A stretch of 45,168 nucleotides of DNA from Chloroflexota bacterium (GTDB lineage: Bacteria; Chloroflexota; Anaerolineae; Anaerolineales; Villigracilaceae): the NCBI GenBank assembly GCA_016234555.1, contig JACRBJ010000072.1, forward strand, positions 1 to 45,168, read 5' to 3'. The position numbers and the translations under genes are program-made. Positions 8,493 to 17,184 of the stretch are shown here, piece by piece. The notes beneath the pieces are model-generated. The model ran no database searches. It saw nothing but the letters and a program-made list of their open reading frames with translations, and had not been told where the DNA came from. Within the stretch, counting starts at the first letter, position 1. The number at the start of each line of letters is the position of its first letter.

Positions 8493-8909
8493 ATGAAACT
8501 TGAAGATCTAAACAATTACCCTGAATACCCCGAAATAGAAGTTGTCGAACAATTTTGCAACTTGGTCCTTGATCAGGCAGAGACTGTCATGATAGAGGAA
8601 ACGTTGGGTAATCTTCGTTGTTTAGGCGATAAGCAATGGCATACTTATAAAATCCCATCGGAAACACTTCGAGAAAGAGTAAAAGCCTGGCTTGTTTATT
8701 CTGGAGTACTGGACTCCATGAAATATTTGGAGGATGTATTGGTGATCGCCTTCTATTTTTGTTTGGATAAGGAATTTTATAAGAATGCGTTGGAAAGATA
8801 TACTGGAATGCACCAGCAAGAGTTCGCGAGAAGCTTGGAAAACTCAACTGGCAAAATTATTGATCCCTGGTGGAGCCTGAAGTGTACCTCTGCCAATCAC
8901 CAGCCGTAA
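8493..8909 (+). CDS. Hypothetical protein, AT-rich orphan
   Basis: This 138-residue, acidic, mostly helical protein matches no family I recognise. Visible features are an N-terminal YPEYPEIEVVEQF stretch, paired aromatic residues, and a C-terminal DPWWSLKC. It has no signal peptide or membrane segment. Base composition is clearly more AT-rich than its neighbours, which suggests acquisition or weak constraint. There is no clear ribosome site upstream of the ATG at 8493. The stop TAA at 8907-8909 lies inside a heptamer array that also provides the next gene's ATG. Confidence 0.6.
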   Translation: MKLEDLNNYPEYPEIEVVEQFCNLVLDQAETVMIEETLGNLRCLGDKQWHTYKIPSETLRERVKAWLVYSGVLDSMKYLEDVLVIAFYFCLDKEFYKNALERYTGMHQQEFARSLENSTGKIIDPWWSLKCTSANHQP

Positions 8910-8932
8910 ATCCGAAATCGTAAATGCTAAAA
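8905..8932. repeat. Heptamer array spanning a stop and a start codon
   Basis: Four 7-bp units of the CGTAAAT and CCGAAAT type. The first unit contains the TAA stop of the orphan gene. The third and fourth contain the ATG (8924) of the UbiA-like gene. Confidence 0.8.
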
Positions 8933-9781
8933 CTCACCCGTCCCGTCCACCTTCTCCTTGCCGCGCTGACCTACATCCTCGGCGCGAGCATCCCCGACTA
9001 CCTCGGCAAACCCTTTCAGCTGTTGACGTTTGCGCTTGGGCTGGGAGGCGTGATTCTCGCCCAGTTGAGCATGTCGCTGCTGGCGGAGGTCTTTCGTCCG
9101 CACAATGAGCCGCTGGTTGAAAATGAAACTCCAAGACAAAAAGAGACTCTCCGCAACAACGCGCTTTATATTTCGGTTGCCGCGCTTGCGTCAACTGCCG
9201 TCATCGTCTACCTGCTTTATCTAAATCAGGTTCTTGTCCTTTTCTCTTTCATCCTTTACCTTTCATCCTTCATCCTTGTCCTTGCCTATGCCATTCCGCC
9301 TATCCGCCTGCTTGACCGCGGCTTCGGCGAACTGGCGCTCGCCGCGCACATTGCCTATGTGATTCCATCCATTGGGTTTCTGCTGCAATTCAAAGAGAAT
9401 CATCGCCTGTTGACTGTCATCATCATTCCGCTGACCGCGCTTGCCCTTGCTTATTTTCTCATCGTTAACTTCACCACCTTTCCCGCCGACCAGAAATACC
9501 AGCGCGCCACCCTCCTGCGCCGTCTCACCTGGGAACGCGCCGTCCCGCTGCATCACTGCCTGATTGTCTTCGCCTACGCTCTTTTTGCGCTTGACCTCCT
9601 GCTCCGTTTTTCCATCCTCTGGACCGCCTTCCTCACGCTTCCTTTTGCGCTTTTCCAGGTTATCCTCCTGCGGAACATCTCCCTCGGCAGCAAACCCAAC
9701 TGGACTTTGCTCACCGCCACCGCTCTCGCCGTTTTTGGATTGACCACCTACTTCATCACCTTCACCTTCTGGCTCCGTTGA
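8924..9781 (+). CDS. UbiA-like prenyltransferase homologue lacking Asp-rich motifs
   Basis: This 285-residue protein has about eight or nine membrane segments and opens like MenA (LTRPVHLLLAALTYILGA). Where MenA has NDxxD, it has SMSLLAEVFRPHNEP; the second site reads NFTTFPADQKYQRATL. The Mg-diphosphate-binding aspartates are therefore largely missing. It may be an inactive or divergent prenyltransferase, or one that uses shifted acidic residues. A seven-unit heptamer array (9233-9281) encodes most of one transmembrane helix. The start lies in one array and the stop in another (9778-9798). It sits 25 bp before moeA. Confidence 0.65.
   Translation: MLKLTRPVHLLLAALTYILGASIPDYLGKPFQLLTFALGLGGVILAQLSMSLLAEVFRPHNEPLVENETPRQKETLRNNALYISVAALASTAVIVYLLYLNQVLVLFSFILYLSSFILVLAYAIPPIRLLDRGFGELALAAHIAYVIPSIGFLLQFKENHRLLTVIIIPLTALALAYFLIVNFTTFPADQKYQRATLLRRLTWERAVPLHHCLIVFAYALFALDLLLRFSILWTAFLTLPFALFQVILLRNISLGSKPNWTLLTATALAVFGLTTYFITFTFWLR
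9233..9281. repeat. Seven-unit heptamer array coding for a membrane helix
   Basis: Units are of the types CTTGTCC, TTTCATC and CTTCATC, in perfect 7-bp register for 49 bases. The translation is hydrophobic and forms residues 104-120 of the UbiA-like protein. Confidence 0.85.
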
Positions 9782-9798
9782 CCTTCGACTTTTGACTC
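9778..9798. repeat. Heptamer array carrying a stop codon
   Basis: Three 7-bp units, TTGACCT, TCGACTT and a third variant. They hold the TGA stop of the UbiA-like gene and run toward the moeA start. Confidence 0.7.
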
Positions 9799-9805
9799 AA
9801 ACCCC

Positions 9806-11047
9806 ATGCCTGAATTTCTGACTCTCCTCCCTCCCGACCAAGCCCGCGCCGAATTGTTCTCCCACCTCTCCGCGCCGACAGTTGATTCTGAACTCGTTGA
9901 GGTTGTCCACGCTTTGGGGCGATTCACCGCCGCCGATGTCGTCGCTCCGCACCCGCTGCCAGATTTTCCCCGCACCACCGTGGACGGATACGCTGTCCGC
10001 GCGAAGGATACTTTTGGCGCAAGCGATACGCTTCCCGCCTACCTCAACATGATTGGCGAAGTGCCAATGGGCGATACGCCGTCCTTCGAGTTGACTGCCG
10101 GTCAATGCGCCTTGATCCATACAGGTGGAATGCTCTCCAAAGGCGCGGATGCGGTGGTGATGATCGAATATACACAATCGGTTGGGACGGAAATCGAAAT
10201 CTTCAAATCCGTTGCCGACGGCGAAAACGTCATCCGCATTGGCGAGGATGTGGCGCAGGGGCAGCTGGTCATCCCCAAAGGGACTCAACTCCGCCCGGCG
10301 GAAATCGGCGGGCTGATGGCGCTGGGAGTCACCTCCGTCGGTGTGGCGAAAAAGCCGCGGGTGGGACTCATCTCGACGGGCGACGAGGTCATCGAGCCGA
10401 GCCAGACTCTGCGACCGGGGCAGGTGCGCGACATCAACTCGTACACACTCTCGGCGTTGATCGAAAAAGCTGGCGGGGAGTCAATCCGCTATGGGATTTT
10501 TAGCGACCAGTTTCAGGTGTTGAAAGAGGCGGCGGCGAAGGCGCTGTCTGAGTGTGACGTTCTCATCATCACCGCAGGCTCATCCGCATCTACAAGAGAT
10601 ATGACCGCCGAGGTCATCCGCCAGTTGGGCGAACCGGGCGTCCTCGTTCATGGCATCAACACAAGACCTGGCAAGCCAACTATACTTGGCGTGTGTGATG
10701 GAAAAGCTGTGATCGGTCTGCCGGGCAACCCCGTGAGCGCTTTGGTCAATGGCTACCTGTTCGTTGTGCCGGTCGTCGAAAAATTATTGGGCGCATTGCC
10801 CAGGCCGAGAGCAAGCGTAAAAGCCGTGCTGACCGTCAACTTGCCGTCTCAAGCCGGGCGCGAAGACTGGCAGCCCGTAAGGCTGATCGAAAATCGAAAA
10901 TCTGAAATCGCAAATTACGAAGCTGTACCCATTTTCGGCAAATCCAATCTCATTTTCACCCTCGCGTCCGCCGACGGTTTGGTCCGCATTCCCCCCGATG
11001 CCACAGGGTTGAGCGCGGGCGAAGTTGTGGAAGTTGTTTTGATATAG
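9806..11047 (+). CDS. moeA: Molybdopterin molybdenumtransferase MoeA
   Basis: MoeA inserts molybdate into adenylylated molybdopterin in the cytoplasm, making active Mo cofactor. The 413-residue product has the full four-domain plan: an N-terminal segment with PHPLPDFPRTTVDGYAVR, the MPT-binding domain with LISTGDEVIEPSQ and the GSSASTRDMT loop, GLPGNPVSALV, and a C-terminal beta-barrel. The formate dehydrogenase at 34780 in this window is a likely client. The C-terminal domain carries a five-unit heptamer array (10886-10920) translated as residues 361-372. The start at 9806 has no strong ribosome site. Confidence 0.93.
   Translation: MPEFLTLLPPDQARAELFSHLSAPTVDSELVEVVHALGRFTAADVVAPHPLPDFPRTTVDGYAVRAKDTFGASDTLPAYLNMIGEVPMGDTPSFELTAGQCALIHTGGMLSKGADAVVMIEYTQSVGTEIEIFKSVADGENVIRIGEDVAQGQLVIPKGTQLRPAEIGGLMALGVTSVGVAKKPRVGLISTGDEVIEPSQTLRPGQVRDINSYTLSALIEKAGGESIRYGIFSDQFQVLKEAAAKALSECDVLIITAGSSASTRDMTAEVIRQLGEPGVLVHGINTRPGKPTILGVCDGKAVIGLPGNPVSALVNGYLFVVPVVEKLLGALPRPRASVKAVLTVNLPSQAGREDWQPVRLIENRKSEIANYEAVPIFGKSNLIFTLASADGLVRIPPDATGLSAGEVVEVVLI
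10886..10920. repeat. Five-unit heptamer array inside moeA
   Basis: The first two units are ATCGAAA, ATCGAAA, followed by three variants in register. The array is translated in frame as a polar loop (ENRKSEIANYE) of the C-terminal domain. Confidence 0.85.
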
Positions 11048-11059
11048 AAAGGTCGTCCC

Positions 11060-11437
11060 ATGTCCACTGAGAGAAAAGAGCCGCGCAGGAAGTTGATGGC
11101 TTTTACGCCTGTGTACGATTTGCGCCACAAGACCCTGCTGGGGTTTATCGGGGATTTGACGTTGAAGGGCGCCATGATTGTCGGCGAAAAGTCCTTGGAG
11201 GTCGAGAAGCATTTTATTCTTGGCGTCGAATTTCCCGAAGCCCCGCCCACCATGGCTGCCACGCGCATTGTGATTCCTGCGCGTGTGGCTTGGTGCAGGC
11301 AGGAGGATGGTCCGCGGAGTTTCAATATCGGCTTTGAGTTCATCGAGGTTTCGCCGGAGAACACCGCGGTTATCGAGGCGGTGCTGGAGAGATATCAGTT
11401 TCGCCCCGCTGTGGATGTTTCCGATTTCGAAGCTTGA
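11060..11437 (+). CDS. PilZ domain protein
   Basis: This 125-residue single-domain protein has the PilZ layout. EPRRK near the N-terminus stands for the RxxxR motif, and GDLTLKGAMI replaces the usual D/NxSxxG. The rest is a beta-barrel ending FNIGFEFIEVSPEN. PilZ domains commonly bind cyclic di-GMP; both motifs are imperfect here, so binding is uncertain. It lies 12 bp after moeA with AAAGG before the ATG, and it precedes the large sensor kinase. It could therefore act as a signalling adaptor for that locus. Confidence 0.75.
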   Translation: MSTERKEPRRKLMAFTPVYDLRHKTLLGFIGDLTLKGAMIVGEKSLEVEKHFILGVEFPEAPPTMAATRIVIPARVAWCRQEDGPRSFNIGFEFIEVSPENTAVIEAVLERYQFRPAVDVSDFEA

Positions 11438-11523
11438 GGGCTGGACCGGTTTACAGTTTTGCCGGTTTCGGGGAAAAGTCACATCAAAGCGGGATTTCAC
11501 GGACATTTGGAATTGCTTTCATG

Positions 11524-11582
11524 CCATTGCAATGGTTTAATTACTCTTCTGCCATATAATTTCCTCCATCCAATTTGAAGGA
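11524..11582 (+). promoter_or_regulatory. Sensor-kinase promoter with upstream palindrome
   Basis: CCATTGCAATGG at 11524-11535 is a perfect 12-bp palindrome placed where a -35 region or operator would lie. TATAAT is at 11555-11560. AAGGA at 11578-11582 fixes the ATG at 11590. The 152-bp gap before it (11438-11589) holds no other recognisable feature. Confidence 0.5.
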
Positions 11583-11589
11583 TGAAGTC

Positions 11590-14500
11590 ATGAGTTTCGA
11601 ATATTCCCCGTATATCCTGCCCCTGCTTGCCGCGGTGATTGTTTCAGGTTGGTCTGTCTTTTACATGTGGTCCCGCCGTCACATGAAAGGTATCCCGATG
11701 CTTATTTTGCTGGCGGCGGGCGTTGTGGTATGGACTTTCGGTTATGCGTTGGAAATTGCCGGCGCAGACCTTATGACAAAGCTGTTTTGGGGGAAGTTCC
11801 AGTATTTTGGAATTACGCTTATCCCGGTGACCTGGGTATTTTTCGCACTGACCTACACAAACCAGTCATATCAATTGACGCGTCGAGTTGTCGCGCCGCT
11901 GGTTGTCATTCCATTGATTACCCTTGGGCTGGCATTGACCACCGAGATGCATGGCTTGGTTTGGGTGAAATACGATATTGTGCGGAAGGTGGGCCTTTCC
12001 ATCCTTGCGGTGGAGCACGGGGCATGGTTCAAGGTCTACTGGGTCTATTCACAACTTGTGGTATTTGGGGGGACAGCCATCATAGTGCGGTCCCTGATCC
12101 GAACGCGCGGCGCGTTTCGCGGACAGCGGGTTTTGTTTCTCGTTGCGGTACTAGCCCCCTGGGTCGGTAACCTCACCTATATCATCGTTAAAAGTGCCTT
12201 CGACTTTACCCCCTTTGGGTTCACGGTAAGCGTGATAGCCCTCGTGTGGGCGATATTTGGCTTTCACCTCATGGATATTGCCCCGCTCGCGCGCGACCTT
12301 GTGGTCGACTCTATGCGCGAGGGGATGGTTGTGCTGGATGCGCGCGACAATGTGGTGGATATCAATAATGCGGCTGCGCGCATGATCGGTGTTCCCGTAG
12401 CAAACGCCATTGGAAAAAAGGCGGCGGATGTATTTCAACCCTGGTCCCACATGATGGAGAGCTTTGCTCATGTGGTGGAGGCAAAGGATGAGATATCTGT
12501 GGGGGTGGGGGAGGCGCAGCGGCGTTATGAAGTGCGGCTTTCCCCCTTGCAGAACCCCCAGGGTCAACTTGCGGGGCGCGTTATCATGCTGCGCGCGATG
12601 GATGAAAACGTGCCTCAGCCGCGTTTTGCCCGCAGCGCCGCGTCTCAAAGCGACACCCGCCCCTATTACCGGGTGGAGCTGGAGGAACCTGAACGTTCCG
12701 CGCCGAAAAGAAAAAATCCGCTTCTTCAGGCGCTTGCCGATTTCTATTATCCCCCCATAAAGAGCGACCTGGTTGTGCCGGGCAATTTCAATCCTGTCTG
12801 GTATCGGACGCGTGAGCGCATGTTCACCCTTGTCACAAGGTTGATGGCAACCTTTGCGGCGATGGGCGTCCTGTTTTTTGTGTTTAGCGAGTTCCGCTCT
12901 GTGGGCGGGGTCCTTGCCCTTGTGACATGCGCCGCGATACTGCTGGCTTTGGGTGAAATCCGAAACGCCGATTATTATTTCCGCGTGGTCGTGTTCTTTG
13001 CCCTGGTGTATGCCCTGGGCTTCGTGGCGACCTTGAATTTTGGGCTTGCGGCTCCGGGCATCATTTTCTTTATGTTCTATGTTATCGCCTCGGCGGCATT
13101 GACGTCGCCGCGTGGCGCCTTCTATGCGCTGGTGACTGGACTTCTTACAATTGGCGCGTTTGCCGTTTTGATCGGTTCGGGGACGTTTGTCCCCTTCAAG
13201 GAGGCGATATTCGACGAAATCTTTCCCTTCTCCATGCTGTCTGGAATGGGGTCCGTCTTTCTGTTTGCCTCCAGCACGTTCATAATCCTGACATCGACCG
13301 TTCTGCTTCTCGATAACCTGGATCGTGCCTGGCGAAAGGAGACCCAGGCGCTCAATTTGTTGCAGCAGGAACGAGACCTGCTCGAACGGCGTGTGGAGGA
13401 GCGCACCCATGCCCTCGCCGGGGCGCGTGATGAGGCGGTGAGAACCACCAACGAACTGCGTAAATATTTCCGAGCCATCGAGCAGAGCGGTAACACCATT
13501 GTCATTACAGATGCCGCTGGCAATATCGAATACGCCAACCCCAGATTCGAACAATCGACAGGGTATTCCCTTGCGGAGGCGGTGGGGAAAAATCCGCGTA
13601 TTCTGAAGTCGGGCAGGCAGCCTGCCGAGTATTACACCCGGCTGTGGAATACCATCTCCGAGGGAGGGACCTGGGTTGGGGAGTTCCTCAACAAACGCAA
13701 GGATGGGACGCTGTACTGGGAATCCGCCACGATTGCCCCTGTAATCGACCAGAACGGCAAAGTCACGAACTATGTTGCCATCAAGGAGGAGATCACCGAG
13801 CGCAAACAGTCGGAGGAACAGTTGCTGAAACTTTCACAGGCGGTGGAGCAAAGCGGCAACACGGTGCTTATCATGGATAAGGACGGCTTGATCGAGTACG
13901 TTAATCCGAAGTTTATCGAAGTTAGCGGATATTCCTTTGCCGAGGCGTTAGGGAAGTCACCTGCGGCGTTGATGAATGAGGCTGATGTGGGCCCCGATTT
14001 CAAGAGTCAGGACTGGTGGCTGTCCGTGAACGACGGGCATATCTGGCGCGGCGAGTTTTCCAATCGTCGCAAGGATGGCGCTCTTTTTTGGGAATCCGCA
14101 ACCATCACCCCGGTGTTCAACCGCGCGGGTGAAATCATCAACTTTGTGGAGATTAAACAGGATATTACCGAGCAGAAGATTTTGCAGGAGCAGATCCAAA
14201 AACAGAACGATTATCTCTCCATCTTGCACCAGGTCACGCTGGACCTTCTCAATCGCCGCGACCTTGACAACCTTCTGCAGGTTATCGTTGACCGTTCGTC
14301 CATGTTGTTCGATGCGCCCTACTGCAAATTGTTGCTGGAGGAGGGCGGTTTTCTGGTGGTCAAGGCGTTTACCGACAGGAAATTTGCATCGAAGGGGGAC
14401 CGTGTCTCGCGGGAGCACGCAAGCCTTTCGTGGTCGGCGTTCGATACGCGCCAGCCCGTTGTTCTCGATGACCTTTCCAGCGGAGAGCGGCGTCTGGATG

Positions 14501-15849
14501 TTTACGACAACCATCCGCTGCGCGCCTCTGCCGATTTCCCCGTGATGGCGGGGGAACGCTGTCTCGGGGTTCTGTCCCTGGGACGGTTCCAGCAGAATTA
14601 CGCCTTCACCGCCGAGCAGGTTGAAACCGGGATTCTGTTTGCCCGTCTTGTCGCGCTCGTATTGGACAACGCCAGCCTGTTCCAATCCGCCCTGACGGAA
14701 CTTGTTGAACGCAAACGCGCCGAGACCCTCTTGCAGGAAAGCGAGGCGCGCTTCCGGCAGATCGTCGAAAACGCCAGCGACATCATTTATCGCACCGACG
14801 CAAACGGACGTTTTACCTATGCCAACCCGGCCGCGCTTAAGATGATGGGGTATGCAGGCGAGCAGGAAATATACGGTCATCATTACCTTGAACAGGTAAT
14901 GCCCGAATATCGTCACAGGATGAAACGGTTTTACGACCATCAGTATCTCAGCGGGACGAAGAATACGTATTATGAATTTCCTGTGATCACGACGGATGGG
15001 AATGTCGCATGGGTCGGGCAAAGCGTGCAACTCATCATGGACGATGAAAAGGTTGTCGGTTTTCAGGCTCTGGCGCGCGACATCACCCAACTCAGGCAGG
15101 CACAGGATGCGTTGGCGCTCTCCCGTGATCAGGCGCTGGAAGCCAGTCGCTTCAAGGGTCAATTGCTTTCCCGCGTCAGTCACGAACTGCGGACCCCGTT
15201 GGGCGGGATTTTGGGGTACGCCGAACTGCTTCAATATAAAGCCTTTGGCGACCTCAACGACAACCAGCAGGATGCGGTGGATAACATCATCGAAAGCACG
15301 CACTACCTTACGGATGTCGTCAACGACTTGTTGGATGAAGCCCAGATCGAATCCAAATCCCTCAGCCTTTACAATGAATATTTCAAGCCTGCGAATTTGC
15401 TCGAAAAGCTGGGTTCCACAATGACTGTGCTGGCTGACAAAAAGGGGTTGAAGTTTGTCGCCGGGATGGATCCTGAACTTCCCACCGAACTTTATGGCGA
15501 TCCCAGCCGCCTGCAGCAAATTCTCGTCAACCTGGCGGGGAACGCTGTCAAATTCACGAAGGCGGGTGAGGTAAGTGTCAGGTTCAAGCGCCCGTCCCCC
15601 GCGCAGTGGTCGATTGAAGTGCAGGATACCGGCGCCGGCATCCCGCTCGAAGACCAGCGGAATATTTTCGAGCCTTTCCGACAGGTCAACAATTCGATCA
15701 CCCGTCAAAACCGCGGTTCGGGATTGGGACTTGCCATCACCAAACAACTTGTCGAGTTAATGGACGGTCAGATCAACCTTGAAAGCCAGCCTGGAAAAGG
15801 CAGCCTGTTCACGGTTGTCCTGCCGATAAAAAATGCACCCGGAGAATAA
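11590..15849 (+). CDS. Multi-PAS membrane sensor histidine kinase
   Basis: This 1419-residue kinase has, in order: an N-terminal 7TM histidine-kinase input region (about 1-225); a PAS-like domain (about 235-320); a polar linker; a second membrane block of six or so helices (about 411-581); a coiled coil (582-625); two tandem PAS-PAC units starting near 627 and 751; a GAF domain (about 877-1034); a third PAS (about 1054-1164); HisKA with H1198 in SHELRTPLGG; and HATPase_c with N-box NLAGNAVKF, DTGAGIP and GSGLGLAI. It lacks a fused receiver; two stand-alone receivers follow at 15853 and 16212. The ATG at 11590 follows AAGGA, and the in-frame TTG at 11575 is rejected. The stimulus is unknown. 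Confidence 0.93.
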   Translation: MSFEYSPYILPLLAAVIVSGWSVFYMWSRRHMKGIPMLILLAAGVVVWTFGYALEIAGADLMTKLFWGKFQYFGITLIPVTWVFFALTYTNQSYQLTRRVVAPLVVIPLITLGLALTTEMHGLVWVKYDIVRKVGLSILAVEHGAWFKVYWVYSQLVVFGGTAIIVRSLIRTRGAFRGQRVLFLVAVLAPWVGNLTYIIVKSAFDFTPFGFTVSVIALVWAIFGFHLMDIAPLARDLVVDSMREGMVVLDARDNVVDINNAAARMIGVPVANAIGKKAADVFQPWSHMMESFAHVVEAKDEISVGVGEAQRRYEVRLSPLQNPQGQLAGRVIMLRAMDENVPQPRFARSAASQSDTRPYYRVELEEPERSAPKRKNPLLQALADFYYPPIKSDLVVPGNFNPVWYRTRERMFTLVTRLMATFAAMGVLFFVFSEFRSVGGVLALVTCAAILLALGEIRNADYYFRVVVFFALVYALGFVATLNFGLAAPGIIFFMFYVIASAALTSPRGAFYALVTGLLTIGAFAVLIGSGTFVPFKEAIFDEIFPFSMLSGMGSVFLFASSTFIILTSTVLLLDNLDRAWRKETQALNLLQQERDLLERRVEERTHALAGARDEAVRTTNELRKYFRAIEQSGNTIVITDAAGNIEYANPRFEQSTGYSLAEAVGKNPRILKSGRQPAEYYTRLWNTISEGGTWVGEFLNKRKDGTLYWESATIAPVIDQNGKVTNYVAIKEEITERKQSEEQLLKLSQAVEQSGNTVLIMDKDGLIEYVNPKFIEVSGYSFAEALGKSPAALMNEADVGPDFKSQDWWLSVNDGHIWRGEFSNRRKDGALFWESATITPVFNRAGEIINFVEIKQDITEQKILQEQIQKQNDYLSILHQVTLDLLNRRDLDNLLQVIVDRSSMLFDAPYCKLLLEEGGFLVVKAFTDRKFASKGDRVSREHASLSWSAFDTRQPVVLDDLSSGERRLDVYDNHPLRASADFPVMAGERCLGVLSLGRFQQNYAFTAEQVETGILFARLVALVLDNASLFQSALTELVERKRAETLLQESEARFRQIVENASDIIYRTDANGRFTYANPAALKMMGYAGEQEIYGHHYLEQVMPEYRHRMKRFYDHQYLSGTKNTYYEFPVITTDGNVAWVGQSVQLIMDDEKVVGFQALARDITQLRQAQDALALSRDQALEASRFKGQLLSRVSHELRTPLGGILGYAELLQYKAFGDLNDNQQDAVDNIIESTHYLTDVVNDLLDEAQIESKSLSLYNEYFKPANLLEKLGSTMTVLADKKGLKFVAGMDPELPTELYGDPSRLQQILVNLAGNAVKFTKAGEVSVRFKRPSPAQWSIEVQDTGAGIPLEDQRNIFEPFRQVNNSITRQNRGSGLGLAITKQLVELMDGQINLESQPGKGSLFTVVLPIKNAPGE

Positions 15850-15852
15850 AAC

Positions 15853-16215
15853 ATGATACAACCCTATGCGCTCATTATTGAGGACGATCCCAAGCTTGGG
15901 ACGATCTTTCGTACGGCTTTACAGCAGGCGGGATATGAAGCCGACCTCGATGAGAACGGCAATCGCTATCGCGCGTTTTTGAACGCCCGTCAGCCTGACT
16001 TCGTGATTCTGGATCTTCACCTGCCTTTTGCATTTGGCGGCGACATCCTGACCGAGATCCACGCAAAATATCCGGATACGGTTGTGGCTGTTGTCACCGC
16101 CGACCTGGTCAAGGCGAAGACGCTCACCGGGAAAGCCGACCACATCCTGATCAAACCTGTTAGCGTTGCCAGTTTGCTCAGGCTGGCTGAATCAGTCAAA
16201 AAGGATGAATCGTGA
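15853..16215 (+). CDS. Stand-alone response regulator receiver domain
   Basis: This 120-residue CheY-like protein has the acidic pocket IIEDDP, phospho-acceptor D54 in ILDLHLP, T82 and the conserved K101 in LIKPVS. It has no output domain. It starts three bases after the kinase stop, so it is co-transcribed and is a probable phosphate acceptor from H1198. It may act as a phosphate sink, a relay to an HPt protein, or a partner-binding switch. Confidence 0.9.
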   Translation: MIQPYALIIEDDPKLGTIFRTALQQAGYEADLDENGNRYRAFLNARQPDFVILDLHLPFAFGGDILTEIHAKYPDTVVAVVTADLVKAKTLTGKADHILIKPVSVASLLRLAESVKKDES

Positions 16216-16565
16216 CAAAACCACTCGCCCTGATCGTCGAAGACGATCCCCACCTGAGTCGAATTTTTTCGATCACACTGAGCGAATCATTCGAGACTGA
16301 AACCATCACCGATGGTTCCCACGCCCTGGCGCGGCTCAAGGAGGTTGTCCCGCACCTCCTTGTTTTGGATATCAACCTGCCGGGCGCGTCCGGTTCGGAA
16401 GTTCTTCACGCCATCCGCTCGGACGAGCGATTTGGCGCAGTTCGCGTCATCCTTGCAACCGCCGACTCCCTCCAGGCGTATGACCTTCAGGACAAGGCGG
16501 ACATCGTCCTGTTGAAGCCTGTCAGCATCGTGCAATTGCGTGACCTGTCTGAGCGGTTGAAATAA
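16212..16565 (+). CDS. Second stand-alone response regulator receiver domain
   Basis: This 117-residue CheY-like protein has VEDDP, phospho-acceptor D53 in VLDINLP, T83 and K102 in LLKPVS. It uses a GTG start (16212) that overlaps the previous stop in a GTGA junction, which points to translational coupling. It is only moderately similar to the first receiver, so the pair is probably an old duplication with divided roles. Confidence 0.88.
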   Translation: MTKPLALIVEDDPHLSRIFSITLSESFETETITDGSHALARLKEVVPHLLVLDINLPGASGSEVLHAIRSDERFGAVRVILATADSLQAYDLQDKADIVLLKPVSIVQLRDLSERLK

Positions 16566-16588
16566 CACAAGGCTGGGGAGGTTCTTTT

Positions 16589-17167
16589 ATGCGAAGAAAA
16601 AGGGTGCTGCTTTTTGTGTTGACCTTTCTGTTTTTGAGTTATTCATGCGCTCAGGAATTGGCGACTACTCCGACCCCAATCGGACCAATTTTTGGCTCGC
16701 CCGTCCCTACGGTCGAAAACCCAATGGAGATGATTGCAGAATTTGGTCGTCAAACAAAAGTTGCCCAGACCGAGGCTGCCAACCCGTCCCACCTCTCTCC
16801 GTTTGACCTCACTCAAACCTCGCCCGCAGCCTCCGCCGACAGGGAAATTCTCCATGTCGTCTTCTCCTACACAAGCCGAACCTCTTACAACCTGTCGGAT
16901 TTGGAAGCCCTTCCTCAAACGACGGTTTCCGTAAATGGTCAGGAGGTAAAAGGGGTCGCCTTGCTTGCCGTCCTCGACCGGGCGGGATGGGAAACCTACG
17001 ACGCGGTTGCAGTTTCGCTAAACGGGATCGGCTCGCTGACCTTTCCAAGCGATGGAATTGAGGAGGATTTTATCCTCGTCGTTACAGGTTCTTCCCTGCG
17101 GTTTATTTCACCCTCCGTCCCTGAAAATATGTGGATCGATGGGGTTACAATTATCGAAGTCTATTGA
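16589..17167 (+). CDS. Exported protein with a sulfite-oxidase-fold-like domain
   Basis: The 192-residue product starts with a basic hydrophobic signal (MRRKRVLLFVLTFLFLSYSC). C20 could be lipidated, but the lipobox SYSC lacks the usual leucine at -3. A Pro/Thr-rich linker follows. The C-terminal half (YNLSDLEALPQTTVSVNGQE, then GVALLAVLDRAGW) resembles the molybdopterin-binding fold of sulfite-oxidase/YedY-like proteins. It lacks the cysteine that binds molybdenum, so it would be a non-catalytic relative. That assignment is inference. GGGAGG lies before the ATG, and it follows the receiver by 23 bp. Confidence 0.6.
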   Translation: MRRKRVLLFVLTFLFLSYSCAQELATTPTPIGPIFGSPVPTVENPMEMIAEFGRQTKVAQTEAANPSHLSPFDLTQTSPAASADREILHVVFSYTSRTSYNLSDLEALPQTTVSVNGQEVKGVALLAVLDRAGWETYDAVAVSLNGIGSLTFPSDGIEEDFILVVTGSSLRFISPSVPENMWIDGVTIIEVY

Positions 17168-17184
17168 CCTCAGTGGATTCTAAA

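Noticed and set aside
13957..15747. Long open frames on the minus strand opposite the sensor kinase
   Set aside because: They lack domains, follow the third-position bias of the kinase gene, and have no start signals.
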